Assembly: GCF_030867145.1 (NCBI RefSeq)
Contig: NC_134419.1
Location: forward strand, 2,108,001 to 2,172,000
Direction of reading: 5' to 3'
Length of the DNA: 64,000 nt
From: Opisthocomus hoazin
Taxonomy: Eukaryota > Chordata > Aves > Opisthocomiformes > Opisthocomidae
Shown: piece by piece, positions 21,301-30,332 of the stretch
Numbering within the stretch: the first letter of the stretch is position 1
Layout of the letters: every line of letters begins with the position of its first letter
Notes under the pieces: generated by a model
What the model saw: the letters and a program-made list of their open reading frames with translations, nothing else
What the model was told of the DNA's origin: nothing
Databases searched by the model: none
Program-made: the position numbers and the translations under genes

Positions 21301-24288
21301 TACAAAGTCGCTTGGAATCCATTCAGCACTGACATGTTCCTAAGCTGCTCTGCAGACTGGAGCATTATTTTGTGGCACCAGGATTCGCAGATGCCCATTT
21401 TAACTTTCACTTCCGCCACCGCTTTTGTTCATGACATTATGTGGTCTCCAAAATCAGCCTTCGTATTTGCAGCAGTGAATGAAAGCAGAGTCGAAATTTG
21501 GGACCTTAGCGTCAGCACGTAAGTAATTACTTTTCTCAAAGTAAAACTTCATGGCACAAAGGCTACGCATTATTGCCTGATCAGCATTGTTATCAGATCA
21601 TGACAGCTCCACGCCATTTGCTTGCTTAGTTATTGAACGTCTTGCATTTTGAAATACTCACTTTGTGAAAGGAGATGGTAGGCAACAGAGAATTGCGATT
21701 GTAAGAGAAGGAGCTGGATGCCTTGTGGAACTGATAAAGGGTAAAACTGTGTTTTTCCTGCAGAAATCATAGATTCTACCACTGCTGTAGTTAAAAGGAA
21801 AAACCACAAAACTGAGCTACTTGGGACCTTTTATAAAGCTAAGATGGTCAGAAGTTCAGACGCCTCTCACATTTTCCCACTACTGTAAAGCAGGTGCACA
21901 TCTCACCTGCAGCTTGGTTAATCTGTGGCCCTGTACTGCTGCTCTGAACTATTCAGTATTAATGACAGCATGAAGTCCACAGTGGAGCAGGGGACCTGCC
22001 ACATCTTGCGATAGCAAAAAAGCAAATTATTCATGTAATAAAAATATTAAGCATCACCACCACTCCTATTAGGCAATAGGACAGATTTTAGGCAACCAGG
22101 ATATCTTAGTTAATAGCAGCTGGGATTTTTGTTCTGGTAGAGACCAAACAGAACACTGCTTCACTTCGCAGCTTTTGAGTTAATCCAGGACATGAAAAGT
22201 GAAACACGTGACACTTACCAGGCCTGCATTGCTGCTAGGCTTTACCTGGCAGCAGACTGGGGCAAATGCAATGCGACCTGTTAATTCTTGCCTCTGCGGG
22301 GCTGCAGGTTGAACCCCGTGCTCTCTCGCTCTGCCAACCCAGGAGTGAAGTTCACGTCTGTCCTCTTTGCTAAGAACGCCGACTGCCTTCTCGTCGGAGA
22401 CAGTAAGGGAGAAGTCAGTGTGTCTGAGCTGCAGAACCTGGCTGCTCCCAGCAGCAGCAAGGTACGGTTCACTGGGAAGAGGTGGCGGTCCTCACAGGCC
22501 TGCACGCTTGTCTGCTGCTTCCGTCCTCGGAAAGGGGTTTCTGTTCAAGCTCTAGCTCATAAATATTGAAATAGGTGGAATCAGATACCATTCCATATCC
22601 AGATTAAAACCGAAGGTGGCTCTTGCTCTTCTGCAAGCCATACCAGTAGAAACTTCAGGAACAGTTAAGTCAACGCCAAACTTCAGGTGTCACTTGATCG
22701 CAAATCCAGAGGTTCGCCACAGCTGGATTTGCGAGGGACATTCGGGGAAGGGCAGGATGGTGAAGCATCCTCTAACTGCAGTCTGCGGGTGACTGTGTTG
22801 GGCAGGACGCCCTTACCTGCTGCCAGCACAGCAACAACGGGCCATCTCCTGGCCTCCACGGAGACAGCCTCCCTCTGTTGGCGTCAGCACAGCCGCCAGC
22901 CCTTCGGCTCCGCGCTGCCTGCATCCTTGTAGAAGCCACGGCTTATCCCCGCGAGGGCTCTTCTGCCCTAGAGGCCTTGTGGGAATGTGACTTGCCTTAC
23001 AGCTAGGTTCCTTTCCACTCACCACTGCACAGATTCCGTGTCAGCCGCAGTGTAAAAGCCAACGGATGCCAACTGTGAACCCCTGCTGTTCCCTTTTGCA
23101 TAAATCAGTGCTAATTTACACCAGAGCCCCACTGGGCCCTCCTTGCCTGGTGCACAGCACAAAACCCTGATGTACACCCTGGGTACCAGCACCCGGTGGA
23201 TCCCTCCTCCAGGATCTCTCCGCAGGTGGCCCGCGGTGGCACCGCTCCCTTGGTCCATTCAGCCTGAGCAAGTGGCTTTGGCTTACTGGCCTTGGGTTCC
23301 CAGTCTGTAAAGTGGGACTGGTACGTTTTGTATTCCCTTCTGAGTTACATGGTGCAAAAGACTAAACTTCAGTTGGAAAGAATGAAAATGCTGATGCTAA
23401 TCTAGCCTTCATTCTTAGGGTATCAAGCATTAATAATTCACAACTGTCAGCGTTGCATTTAGGAATTCTGGTAATTACCAGCCTCAGAGCTGTAAACCAC
23501 AGAGCAAAAAGAGATTTCCCTTGAAAACCAAAAGTGAGGCCATTGTTGTGGGGTTTTTATTCTTTCCTACAAATCACCACGAAGCAGCCCAAGTGCTCTG
23601 AGCAGAGAAATTGCTCAGTTAATAAGAGTATAGGCATCATTTGCTGGGTATGTCACCAGAACAGGACTAAAACCAGCAGTGCTCACTTTCACAGACTTTG
23701 GGCACGTGGCATAGCTGGTCACCGAGTCGCAGAGCCTCTTCAGGCAGAGGGAGCCCCGCTTCCCCGCATCATCCGTTTCTTTCGCTCCTGTTTCTGCTAA
23801 CAGCAAGGTCTTCCTAGGCTTAGGTATGTACAAGGCTTAGCATGACAGGGTCCATACTACAGCTAATGAGAAAGGGAGATAATTACTTCAGGGGCAATCA
23901 CCTCAAAGTACAGCTACCACACATGTATCATCTTGAAAATTAATTTCCTTTATAAACAAGATCTATGTTTGTACGTGGCTCAGTATGATGCTACAAGTGC
24001 AATCCAAGCAGGCCTGCCAAAAAGTGCTGTTTTCAAGGAGCACTGCTAGAGCTAAGCACAGTATTAACAGAATGCCAGAGAACCAGCCGACGTAAAACAG
24101 ACTACCTTAGTCTGCCTGCTGGATGCTCATTGCACAAGCAATTCTGTTCTCCGTTCCCAAACAGGAATTTTGGATCGCTGCATGTCTCACACTGCCATTA
24201 CACTGTCATATAGCTCTTTTTTTTTCCCCCTCTTCTTTTACAGGTTGGAACCTTGCATGACATAATTGGTCCTGCTGTAGCTGTTTAA
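6319..24288 (+). CDS. DNAI4: DNAI4 (WDR78), axonemal dynein intermediate chain 4, complete gene of 17 coding exons
   Basis: WD-repeat intermediate chain of axonemal inner-arm dynein in motile cilia and flagella, related to Chlamydomonas IC138 of the I1/f dynein. Joined coding exons: 6319-6353, 6883-7039, 7902-8092, 10167-10276, 10502-10658, 12091-12230, 13422-13580, 14068-14262, 15539-15789, 16383-16469, 18158-18309, 19375-19532, 19726-19847, 20540-20638, 21292-21518, 22308-22461, 24244-24288. They total 2439 nt (812 residues; human about 848) and every junction keeps phase with gt/ag borders. The N-terminal third is Ser/Thr-rich and carries the family's LTETET and VEDKG blocks. A Lys/Glu-rich linker (about residues 390-420) precedes the WD40 propeller (about 440-800), with repeats such as LLAVGYG, ICISADGRVTEW, SCSADWSIILW and VEIWDL. 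The start codon lies in the CpG island behind an X-box-like site. I aligned it to the human protein from memory. Confidence 0.97.
6728..6803 (+). other. Hairpin-forming inverted repeat in DNAI4 intron 1
   Basis: The arms pair over 16 perfect base pairs (gctttaaaggattgaa with its complement). The stem continues outward through aat/gtt (one wobble) and cacc/ggtg around a single bulged G, and inward by a CC/GG pair after one mismatch. The loop is about 23 nt. The stem of about 25 bp and total of about 76 nt resemble a miRNA precursor or a very short inverted-repeat element. No identity was recognised. Confidence 0.6.
6883..7039 (+). CDS. DNAI4: DNAI4 exon 2
   Basis: Acceptor ctttcag ends at 6882 and donor gtgaga starts at 7040. 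One base completes the split Arg, and the exon ends in phase 0. It encodes a Ser/Arg/Ala-rich basic stretch ending SKRAVR, which joins in frame to VFDDEGNDV. Confidence 0.85.
7902..8092 (+). CDS. DNAI4: DNAI4 exon 3
   Basis: Acceptor tttcttcag; donor gtgagt at 8093. It encodes VFDDEGNDVTPRPLF, which closely matches the conserved VFDxNGxDVTPRPLYHP block of the mammalian protein. It leaves two bases (AG). Confidence 0.95.
10167..10276 (+). CDS. DNAI4: DNAI4 exon 4
   Basis: Acceptor after a pyrimidine-rich tract (...ttactgaag); donor gtaaag at 10277. It encodes a Ser/Thr-rich stretch ending AESVLDEIAEPGSQ, comparable to SESIAEDLEEPS in human. It leaves one base. Chosen over an open frame at 8346-8612 because phase and homology both fit. 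Confidence 0.88.
10502..10658 (+). CDS. DNAI4: DNAI4 exon 5
   Basis: Acceptor tttctcag; donor gtatgt at 10659. It encodes EELTEEDLDRRVDIYL, then TETETIWILDMPPV and VSVESEDAG, a family-conserved block. It leaves two bases. Confidence 0.96.
12091..12230 (+). CDS. DNAI4: DNAI4 exon 6
   Basis: Acceptor cttctttttttcaag; donor gtaaac at 12231. It encodes ERNRIYSEICKNRPGND, then VEKMMQTINGAAKNKEVQCD, strongly conserved with human. It leaves one base. Confidence 0.97.
13331..13338 (+). promoter_or_regulatory. DNAI4: TATA-box-like site before DNAI4 exon 7
   Basis: TATAAAAA lies directly after a CpG-rich patch (13100-13330) inside intron 6. It is 69 bp upstream of an ATG at 13400 that is in frame with exon 7. 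Together these look like a possible internal promoter for an N-terminally shortened product. Motif evidence only. Confidence 0.35.
13422..13580 (+). CDS. DNAI4: DNAI4 exon 7
   Basis: Acceptor ttcatttctag; donor gtaaca at 13581. It encodes VMVTSWDLYDSSHVLEIE followed by a variable Ser/Thr/Arg-rich part. An in-frame ATG at 13400, just inside the preceding intron, is discussed as a finding. Confidence 0.94.
14068..14262 (+). CDS. DNAI4: DNAI4 exon 8
   Basis: Acceptor ctgttgtcag; donor gtttgt at 14263. It encodes ARIHEEEECHSEAILTSENF, then the highly conserved DLFFMERILMENIFQPKLA and YRQFPVL. It leaves one base. Confidence 0.97.
15539..15789 (+). CDS. DNAI4: DNAI4 exon 9
   Basis: Acceptor gcattttag; donor gtgagt from 15790. 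A Lys/Glu-rich charged linker leads into LEWLWSYTCDLTNGLTVSSM, the start of the WD propeller. It ends in phase 0. Confidence 0.96.
16383..16469 (+). CDS. DNAI4: DNAI4 exon 10
   Basis: 29 codons between acceptor gcttctag and donor gtaaca. It encodes DLLAVGYGAFDFKEQKKGLA and CCWSLKNPM, a WD repeat blade. Phase 0 at both ends. Confidence 0.97.
18158..18309 (+). CDS. DNAI4: DNAI4 exon 11
   Basis: Acceptor ctactggtcag; donor gtaagg at 18310. It encodes WPERIFRCEHSVTALDFS, then PNLLAVGMSNGSVAIYNV, a WD40 blade. It leaves two bases. Confidence 0.97.
19375..19532 (+). CDS. DNAI4: DNAI4 exon 12
   Basis: Acceptor ttgtcccag; donor gtaagc at 19533. It encodes HTGPVWQLRWVEQDRGATED and ICISADGRVTEWLIQ, a WD40 blade. 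It leaves one base. Confidence 0.97.
19726..19847 (+). CDS. DNAI4: DNAI4 exon 13 (family-supported acceptor)
   Basis: Acceptor tatttgcacag ends at 19725; donor gtagga at 19848. It encodes DLMKIKRTESEKKK, then EALISQQAAGMCFDFHPK. The join LDCT-DLMKIKR matches human LDCY-DLMRLKR. A second acceptor ending at 19605 would add 40 in-frame codons (see findings). Confidence 0.9.
20540..20638 (+). CDS. DNAI4: DNAI4 exon 14
   Basis: 33 codons, phase 0 at both ends; acceptor tttctttcag, donor gtgagt. It encodes DSNFYLAGTEEGHIHKCSCS, then LETYRGHK. Confidence 0.97.
21292..21518 (+). CDS. DNAI4: DNAI4 exon 15
   Basis: Acceptor aaacaccaag; donor gtaagt at 21519. It encodes GPVYKVAWNPFSTDMFLSCS and ADWSIILWHQD, then WSPKSAFVFAAVNESRVEIW, two WD40 blades. 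It leaves two bases. Confidence 0.97.
22308..22461 (+). CDS. DNAI4: DNAI4 exon 16
   Basis: Acceptor ggggctgcag; donor gtacgg at 22462. It encodes SANPGVKFTSVLFAKNADCL and LVGDSKGEVSVSELQNL, the last WD40 blade. Phase 0 out. Confidence 0.95.
24244..24288 (+). CDS. DNAI4: DNAI4 exon 17 (C-terminal codons and stop)
   Basis: Acceptor after a long pyrimidine tract (tcttcttttacag). It encodes VGTLHDIIGPAVAV then TAA. The length and the DII/DIM element resemble the human tail (GDIMDTLLG). The polyadenylation signal follows within 100 bp. Confidence 0.85.
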   Translation, partial: VGTLHDIIGPAVAV

Positions 24289-24370
24289 CAGTAGCTAAAT
24301 GGTACCAGCTGGTAAACTGCACAAAAGACTTACGGCAGTATTAACATAAACCATTTATTCTTTTTCAATC

Positions 24371-24376
24371 ATTAAA
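24371..24376 (+). terminator. DNAI4: Probable DNAI4 polyadenylation signal (ATTAAA)
   Basis: ATTAAA, the commonest variant signal, lies 82 bp after the DNAI4 stop codon. No AATAAA was seen between the stop and this site. Inferred from the motif. Confidence 0.5.
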
Positions 24377-26862
24377 ATTTCTCTTTGAAACCATACTGGT
24401 TAGAAACTGCCTCCAAAGGCTCTAACTTTTCCCCTGGAAGTCCCCCTCATTAGACAACCAGCATTAGCACACAGACGGCCTTCCCAATAATACAGCTATG
24501 GGAAAGGAAAGGTCCCCGTAGTCTTTTCTCCTTGGGGTTTTTTCTCCTTGTTTTTTCCCCCTCCAAGGTCTTTTCTCCTTGGGTTACTCAAAAAGCAGAA
24601 ATGCCAGAATCACCTCCTGTATAGGCCACTCTGTAATACAGCCCAGGCCCTTACCAGATGCGGTCTGTATCTTCCCTCTGAAATCCTACAGTAAATGCAC
24701 GGACTTTCCATCCGCTCCATCTTGTCTGTCGGCCCACAAACCACCGCGGAGCTTGGAGTGGCGTCAGGTGCTCCTGCGAGCTGCAGATCATCCCACACCA
24801 GGCAAAAGCAGAGACCAGCTTTCTCAACAATCCCTGACAAATTAGGATAATGTGAAATCGCCGTTTGAAGTCGCTTTGTTCCACACTGACCCTTTTCTGA
24901 AAGCCCCCCCCTCCCCGCGAGGTAACAGCGTGGTCCTGGAGTAAGGACTGACTTCCATCCCCCCCAGCAGCTGGAGAGCCAAAAGCTGCGGGGAACACTG
25001 GCTCACGCCCGCCTTGCTGCTTGAGGCAGGCAGTGCTGGGCTGTCCGGGCAGTCTTTTTTGAGAGCAGAACAGAAGAAACAGAAAAAAGGACCCAGCGAG
25101 GCACCAGGTGGACCGTGGTGTCTCAGAGGATTTTCAGAGACCGACTGCTCACAGCAAGCACGCAGCGTCTCCGCAGACGAGTAATTAAGGCTCAGGTCTA
25201 GGCTACGGCCCTCCTGCCTGCTCGGTGCAGCAGGGATCCCCGGCACAGGAGCCGGGCGATGCAAAAGCTGTTGCCAGCTGACGGGGGCAACACCTGCCTG
25301 CTCTCGAAAGCGTTACGCAGCGAGACGTATTTTATAGACACGGAACATTCAGCCTCTCTCATTAGCCTGACAGTAAACGTCCGACATTTAAACACATCGC
25401 TGAAGTTAAAGATCATTTGTGATGCATTAGCAGCCACTTCCTCCTGTGTTCCGCGCATTTTACAGCGAACATGCAAGCTTACCCTGGACATAAAATTAAT
25501 CTTTGCGCATTGCAAAGAAAGACACCCATTAAGGTGAATCATGTGTTAATCATTATTAAAAATCTGAACAAAATACACCATATATTTTCCTTCGGTGGTC
25601 ATGACTATTCACTTACTGATGCTACTGGTAAAAACCAAGGTTTCCGTCAAGGCTGTAACACATCATAATTCACCCTGCACATGGTGTAAACTAATTAACT
25701 CTAATATTATGGTGCTGAAAAACACTTGTGGTGCTAGGAAGAGCTAAAGATCTCCAAAGTTCCTTACGTATTTGGTTATGAAATACAGAATTTCTGACCT
25801 CTTAATTGAGAAATTTTCTCCTTCAGGCATTTTATTGCAAGAATTTTTTATAGACGCTTACAGCAACTGCAGCCAACAACATCCATGGCAGCATAAGCAA
25901 CCTGCCAGCCTCTGCTCCCAGAGCACAGTAACACTGCTCCACGCTGCTTTAGTGACCCCGCTCCTGTCTTTCAGATACTGCCAAAAGGAAAAGGACAGCC
26001 AGGAGACCGATCCGTAGCCATTCCATGCTGTGCTTACAGCCACCTCGTCTCTTGTCTACGCCTTTTTGGGCGAGGGCCGCGTCCGCAGGCCTCACCGCAG
26101 ACATACGTGAGCCGTGCAGCGGCAGCGGGGCTGCTCCCCTGCACCCAGGTACCCGGGAGGCAAACACCGACGGACGCAAGCTGTCAGACAGCCCCGCCGC
26201 TCCGTGCGGTTTGTTACAGCGAGCCCACTGTGCTCAAAGCAGGACCGTGTCCTATCACCCTAGCAAGGCTTTTGCAGGCTCAGATGCCTACATTTGCCAC
26301 AAAAAACCCCTCAGCATGTGATTTCATCGTGACTGCCCGGCGCTGGCAGGTTCCCCCGAAGCATCCGCCGCTGCCAGCTTGACATGGGGCTGCTTGGCAA
26401 GAGAACAAGGCAGGGGTAATGAAGAGGTATGCAGCTGCAGACACCACTGGAAGAAGTTAACTCCCCTTTAGCTTGGGATCACCAAGAGAAAAAGACCTGG
26501 TGTTGCTTAAACGGTGACAACAGGCACGACCGGGCAACAGGCTGTGGTAGCACAGCTGTGCGGGACACAGAGGCAAAACCCATTATCTCCAAATCGTGTA
26601 ATAAACACCCTTTCATTTTTGCAGAACATACACATTAACAGTATTGATCTAAGCCTGTACCCTATAAACATGTTATACTACACACGTTCCTACAGCAAAG
26701 CAGCTACGTAGTGTTACTCAGTCTTCAATACCTGACCGAGACCCCAGCACACATCCCGAAGCACTTAACACGCTACTGGAAACAAGCGATTAACTCCTCC
26801 TTAGCAAACATTAAGCCATCCTCAGAACGAGCCGTTACTCGGTGGAGCGGACGGGCCGCGTG
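24377..26862. other. DNAI4-INSL5 intergenic region
   Basis: About 2.5 kb between the DNAI4 polyadenylation signal and the INSL5 TATA box. It begins with a short local repeat of 'tcttttctccttgg' (about 24520-24585). GC-richer patches near 24900-25260 and 26030-26230 carry open frames without recognisable similarity. No repeat family was recognised. INSL5 control elements would be expected here but none can be named. Confidence 0.5.
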
Positions 26863-26868
26863 TATAAA
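26863..26868 (+). promoter_or_regulatory. INSL5: INSL5 TATA box
   Basis: TATAAA in the context tgtataaagc lies 84 bp upstream of the INSL5 start codon. This predicts a transcription start near 26893 and a 5' leader of about 50 nt. A TATA promoter fits a cell-type-restricted peptide-hormone gene. Inferred from motif and spacing. Confidence 0.7.
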
Positions 26869-26946
26869 GCGGAGGGTTCCAGCAGCAGCCCGCACCTCGC
26901 CTCGCCTCGCCCTGCCGACGCGGCCCTGCAGCACGGCGCCGGCAGA

Positions 26947-27121
26947 ATGAGGGGCACGCTGCTGGCGCTGGCCTCGCTCGCCCTCCTGATCGCCGCGGCC
27001 GAAGGGAAAGGCGAGGCGAACGCCGTGAAGCTCTGCGGCAGAGACTTTGTCAGAGCCATCGTCTTCACCTGCGGCGGCTCTCGGTGGAGAAGGCAGTTGC
27101 CAGATTACCCCTACCTGTTTG
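26947..27121 (+). CDS. INSL5: INSL5 exon 1 (signal peptide, B chain, start of C-peptide)
   Basis: 58 codons plus one base; donor gtaagt at 27122. It contains LCGRDFVRAIVFTCGGSRW, with both B-chain cysteines and the RxxxRxx(I/V) receptor motif. Confidence 0.96.
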
Positions 27122-28699
27122 GTAAGTGCTAATTAATGCATGGCAGGCTTGCCACCCCCTGCCAGGTGTGCCCAGCTCCCGGGGGAGCCGCAAGAGCCCC
27201 GTCGCCTGCAGGCTGTACCCGGGGGCTGAGCTGCGCCCTTGGCTCCTGCTGCTCCCAGAACAGCACACGAGCCACGCGGGCTTTGCTTAGAGACAGCAAG
27301 CCACGGGGTGCAGCTTCAGGTTTTCGTTTACCTTGCAGCTTGCTTGGCTTAGTTTAGCACGCTATTTTGCTAAATAAGTAACATTTACAGCAAGATTTTC
27401 CAAGTCAACCTGAGGAACCGCAAATTCAGGCCAAGGCTCTCACTGAAAACCTCTACGCCGTGACACCTGAAGTGCTGGGGACAAGCTTTGCTGCAGTCGG
27501 TGCAAGTTTCACCGCTGTCTTCAGCAGCACACTCCTTCCCCACTGGAAAGCAGAAGCCTTATTAACAACTCCAAAGATATTATAATTAAAATTACAGTCT
27601 GTCAAATATCTACTCTGCAATTTAAATATCTTCACATGGTGTTGTATATATTAATTGGCACATTTTTAGATAAAGTCAGAAAACTCAGCCATTACATGCA
27701 CTGCTAGAAATTTGTGCTCTGGCAGGTTAAAATAACCAGAAAAAAAGAAAATAAATGAGGCAGATGACAGGAGCAGAGGCTTTCCACACTTCCCATGCAG
27801 TAACACCTGCCTTTTTTGAAAATTCTATTGTAGCAGCAGCTTTCAGCACACATAAAACGCGATGCCACCTGCAACACCCTGCCTGAGAGTCTGTTAAAGG
27901 ACAAGAACCTCCGCTGCTGAACCGAGCGAGAGAACCACCGCACCCTTACAAACTCCACGAGGCAGCGCCCTGTCGTGCTGTGGTATTTAAAACGCACACG
28001 AGTCGCAAGCGTAATTTAAGTGGCAACATCCAGGAACTTTGAAACTGTGGGGCATCCGATGCCTTCACGTAACATCTGCGTTGCAGGAAACCCACCAGCG
28101 GTTCCAGGTTAACACGCTGGTCCAGCGCTGCTGACACGGGTTTACCCTTCGCAACAAGCATTATCAGTGTCAGACTCATAAGGCAACTATGCCTACAAAG
28201 AACACTCTTCAATATAAATCCAGAAATTACTGGTTTTTTTAACGCTTTAATCACAGAACAAATACCTCGTCTATCTGTTTTCCTACTGCTGTGGTGAGCG
28301 GTCAGTGATCGGGCACCTCTCGGTTGCTCACCACAGAAACAAGCAGGACAGCACTTTCAGCTCCCTAGCTGGTCTGTCTTTCTAGAAAAGAGAAATATTA
28401 TAAACTACTCATGATTCCATGACTTCTAACTTATAGCTTCTAATTTTTATGCCACAGAGAGTGAAAATGCCCTGCCTTCCTCTCAAGAGAGCACCGGTTA
28501 CGCCGACTCCTCGCTGTATGCAGACCAGAGGCTGGAGGCTGACAGTGAAGAAATCCCCAGCGTCGAGCCCGAGACAGAGCGAGACTTGCAACGCGCCAGG
28601 AAAATGTCTACGCTAAAAAAGCGCGAAGTAGCCAAGCTGCTCACCACATCCTGCTGCAGCGTCGGCTGCACCGAGCGAGATCTCCGCTCCCTGTGCTAA
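26947..28699 (+). CDS. INSL5: INSL5, insulin/relaxin-like peptide 5 precursor (two exons)
   Basis: Secreted relaxin-family hormone; in mammals it acts on the Gi-coupled receptor RXFP4 from colonic enteroendocrine cells. Exons 26947-27121 and 28458-28699 join within a Glu codon (g/ag) to give 138 residues (human 135). A hydrophobic signal peptide (about 1-20) precedes the B chain. This has C30-x11-C42 and the receptor-binding pattern R32-xxx-R36-xx-V39 and ends at SRW47, followed by Arg-Arg. The C-peptide ends at a convertase site K112-K113-R114. The A chain has the canonical CC-x3-C-x8-C (C124, C125, C129, C138) and ends at Cys, as in human. The single intron interrupts the C-peptide as in other relaxin genes. 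An upstream in-frame ATG at 26842 precedes the TATA box and is not used as the start. Position next to DNAI4 matches mammals. The gene looks intact. Confidence 0.96.
27122..28457 (+). other. INSL5: INSL5 intron
   Basis: About 1.3 kb. The first 230 bp are still GC-rich, continuing the promoter-proximal CpG-rich patch; the rest is AT-rich. No repeat or second gene was recognised. Confidence 0.7.
28458..28699 (+). CDS. INSL5: INSL5 exon 2 (C-peptide and A chain)
   Basis: Acceptor atgccacag. It encodes an acidic C-peptide, the KKR cleavage site and the A chain TTSCCSVGCTERDLRSLC, then TAA. Confidence 0.96.
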
Positions 28700-28743
28700 G
28701 ATGCCGCAGATGCCGACGAGGTTCAGCATCGCAGCTTTCACAT

Positions 28744-28749
28744 ATTAAA
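28744..28749 (+). terminator. INSL5: Probable INSL5 polyadenylation signal (ATTAAA)
   Basis: ATTAAA lies 44 bp after the INSL5 stop codon. A cleavage site near 28765 would leave a 3' UTR of about 65 nt. Motif only. Confidence 0.5.
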
Positions 28750-28800
28750 ATCATCATGACATAAACCACAGTTATTTCAGTTGCATTCTTTAATTGTAGC

Positions 28801-28806
28801 TTTATT
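28801..28806 (-). terminator. DYNLT5: Possible DYNLT5 polyadenylation signal (AATAAA, minus)
   Basis: Plus-strand tttatt reads AATAAA on the minus strand, with a second signal (ATTAAA) at 28789-28794. It would end a 3' UTR of about 1.3 kb next to the end of convergent INSL5. Motif only; no closer signal to the stop codon at 30129 was seen. Confidence 0.35.
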
Positions 28807-30128
28807 CTTTGGAGTACACTAGGGAGTAAAGGCTGCATGTTAAATGTAGTGCAAAAGCGAACGGCTGCAGCGACTGTTCAGGCTGGGCTGTCCGGATTCC
28901 ACAGTGTTTACAGCCGTTTAGGGTTAAACTTTTAGCCATGAGGACAGATATTTCTTCCCATCTAACTACTGTTCTAGCTTCAGCTTTGCACTTAAAATGT
29001 ACTACAACAAGCAATTCCTTCTGTGCTTGTTCCAGTCCAACAGCAGGGTTCAGCTGTGAAATACGGGTAGCAAAAAGCCTGTCTCCAGGCTGAGAGCAGA
29101 GATCTGCGAGGGCGGCGGGTCAGACCCCAGCGCAGCAGAGCAACGGCTGCGGCAGGCGGGACCCGGGACCGGCCCGCGCCAGCCCCTACGCCGGGCGGGC
29201 AGCAGCCACGGGTTATCCCCTGTTCCAGCCGCTCCCAGTAACGTCCACCCGAGGCCCTACCCAGCAGACAGTTAATTTGCACCCAGGGAGACCGGAAATC
29301 CACTCCTGAGCCCAGAGGGCTGCACTTCCCCTCTTATCTATAGGCAAGTACCAGCTGAGAACCCCAAAGCAGGTTTTTTCTGCTAGATTCATGCGCCTTC
29401 AACAGATGGGCCCAGATACGTTAGATACACTAAACAGGGTATAATTTGAAGGCATTTTTCACTTGACTTCAAGCACCACGGGACAGAGCTAGTCTCCTCC
29501 AAACAGAACCAATCGCTTTCTCTGGGCCACCTTCTCTGCACTCAGGGCTTTCCTTGGGGCTCAGGGATGGCCAGGCCGGCTCCAGGCAAGCAAAGCTCCC
29601 GGCCTCCCACCGCAGAGCCCACCCGGGGCATCTCCAGGGCGGTGAGAAGGTTTGGGGGGATCCCTCTGTCCCCGAACAGGACAGGGTAACCTGCAGCACC
29701 GAGCTGCTGCGGCTCGACGGCACACGGCATCTGCAACACGGCGCTGCGGGGCCGAGCACGCGCTTCACTGCCCGCAAACGCCATTTAACGGGGGTGGTTT
29801 TAAAATGCTTCTGTTTTACTTTCCAAAAAATGTGGTTTCTACTTGGGGATCACGCAGCGAGGGCAAATTCAGGGAGAAAAAGGGATTACAGGGATAGTCA
29901 GTTCTGAAAGCAGCTAGAATCAGGTGCAAAACGGCATTTCAGAGAGAATCACTTCCCAGAGAAAGCTCTGGGAAATCCAGCTTGACATTCACCACTGAAA
30001 GGCTTCTGGCAACCGCATCGCAAAACAGGTGAAAGCTGCCTTGGTCCTTCACAATCGTTGTCAACAACAGAAAGAGGAAGAGTTAGGCTGAATGGTCATT
30101 TCTCCTGCTGCTAAATTCAGCTACCCCC
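28807..30128 (-). other. INSL5-DYNLT5 convergent region, probable DYNLT5 3' UTR
   Basis: This stretch lies between the two convergent coding regions. No exon, repeat family or RNA gene was recognised. A GC-rich patch (about 29090-29230 and 29500-29770) carries unrecognised open frames on both strands. Much of it may be DYNLT5 3' UTR if the minus-strand AATAAA at 28801 is used. Confidence 0.4.
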
Positions 30129-30332
30129 TTATTCAAAGTAGACAGCATAGACATTTGCAAGAGCAAACAGCGAAGCGTTCTTGAACACGTACGATGAAAA
30201 CGTGTCACTCGCAGGATCCCACAGGCACCGGCTCCCGATCCGCATGCTCTGCTCATTCAGCTGCCCGATATGCGTCACCACGACGATCTTGTACCTTGGG
30301 ATCATAAGGTCTTTTACCCGAGCTTTAATGAC
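30129..30332 (-). CDS. DYNLT5: DYNLT5 exon 3 (terminal coding exon)
   Basis: Acceptor TTTTCTCTTGCAG. It encodes [15 protein letters not shown] through [20 protein letters not shown] and stop TAA, nearly identical to the human C-terminus. Confidence 0.97.
   Translation of the reverse strand, partial: VIKARVKDLMIPRYKIVVVTHIGQLNEQSMRIGSRCLWDPASDTFSSYVFKNASLFALANVYAVYFE

Larger units (their letters stand above)
7040..24243 (+). other. DNAI4: DNAI4 introns: no recognised repeats or other genes
   Basis: Introns over 300 bp lie at 6354-6882, 7040-7901, 8093-10166, 10659-12090, 12231-13421, 13581-14067, 14263-15538, 15790-16382, 16470-18157, 18310-19374, 19848-20539, 20639-21291, 21519-22307 and 22462-24243. 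They are mostly AT-rich, with an A-run near 14799-14816 and a GC-rich patch at 13100-13340. I saw no CR1 copy, tRNA or convincing second gene in them. The hairpin in intron 1 and the TATA-like site before exon 7 are listed separately. Confidence 0.6.

Noticed and set aside
24520-24585. Triplicate tcttttctccttgg block after DNAI4
   Set aside because: Short slippage repeat of pyrimidine-rich sequence; no sign of function.
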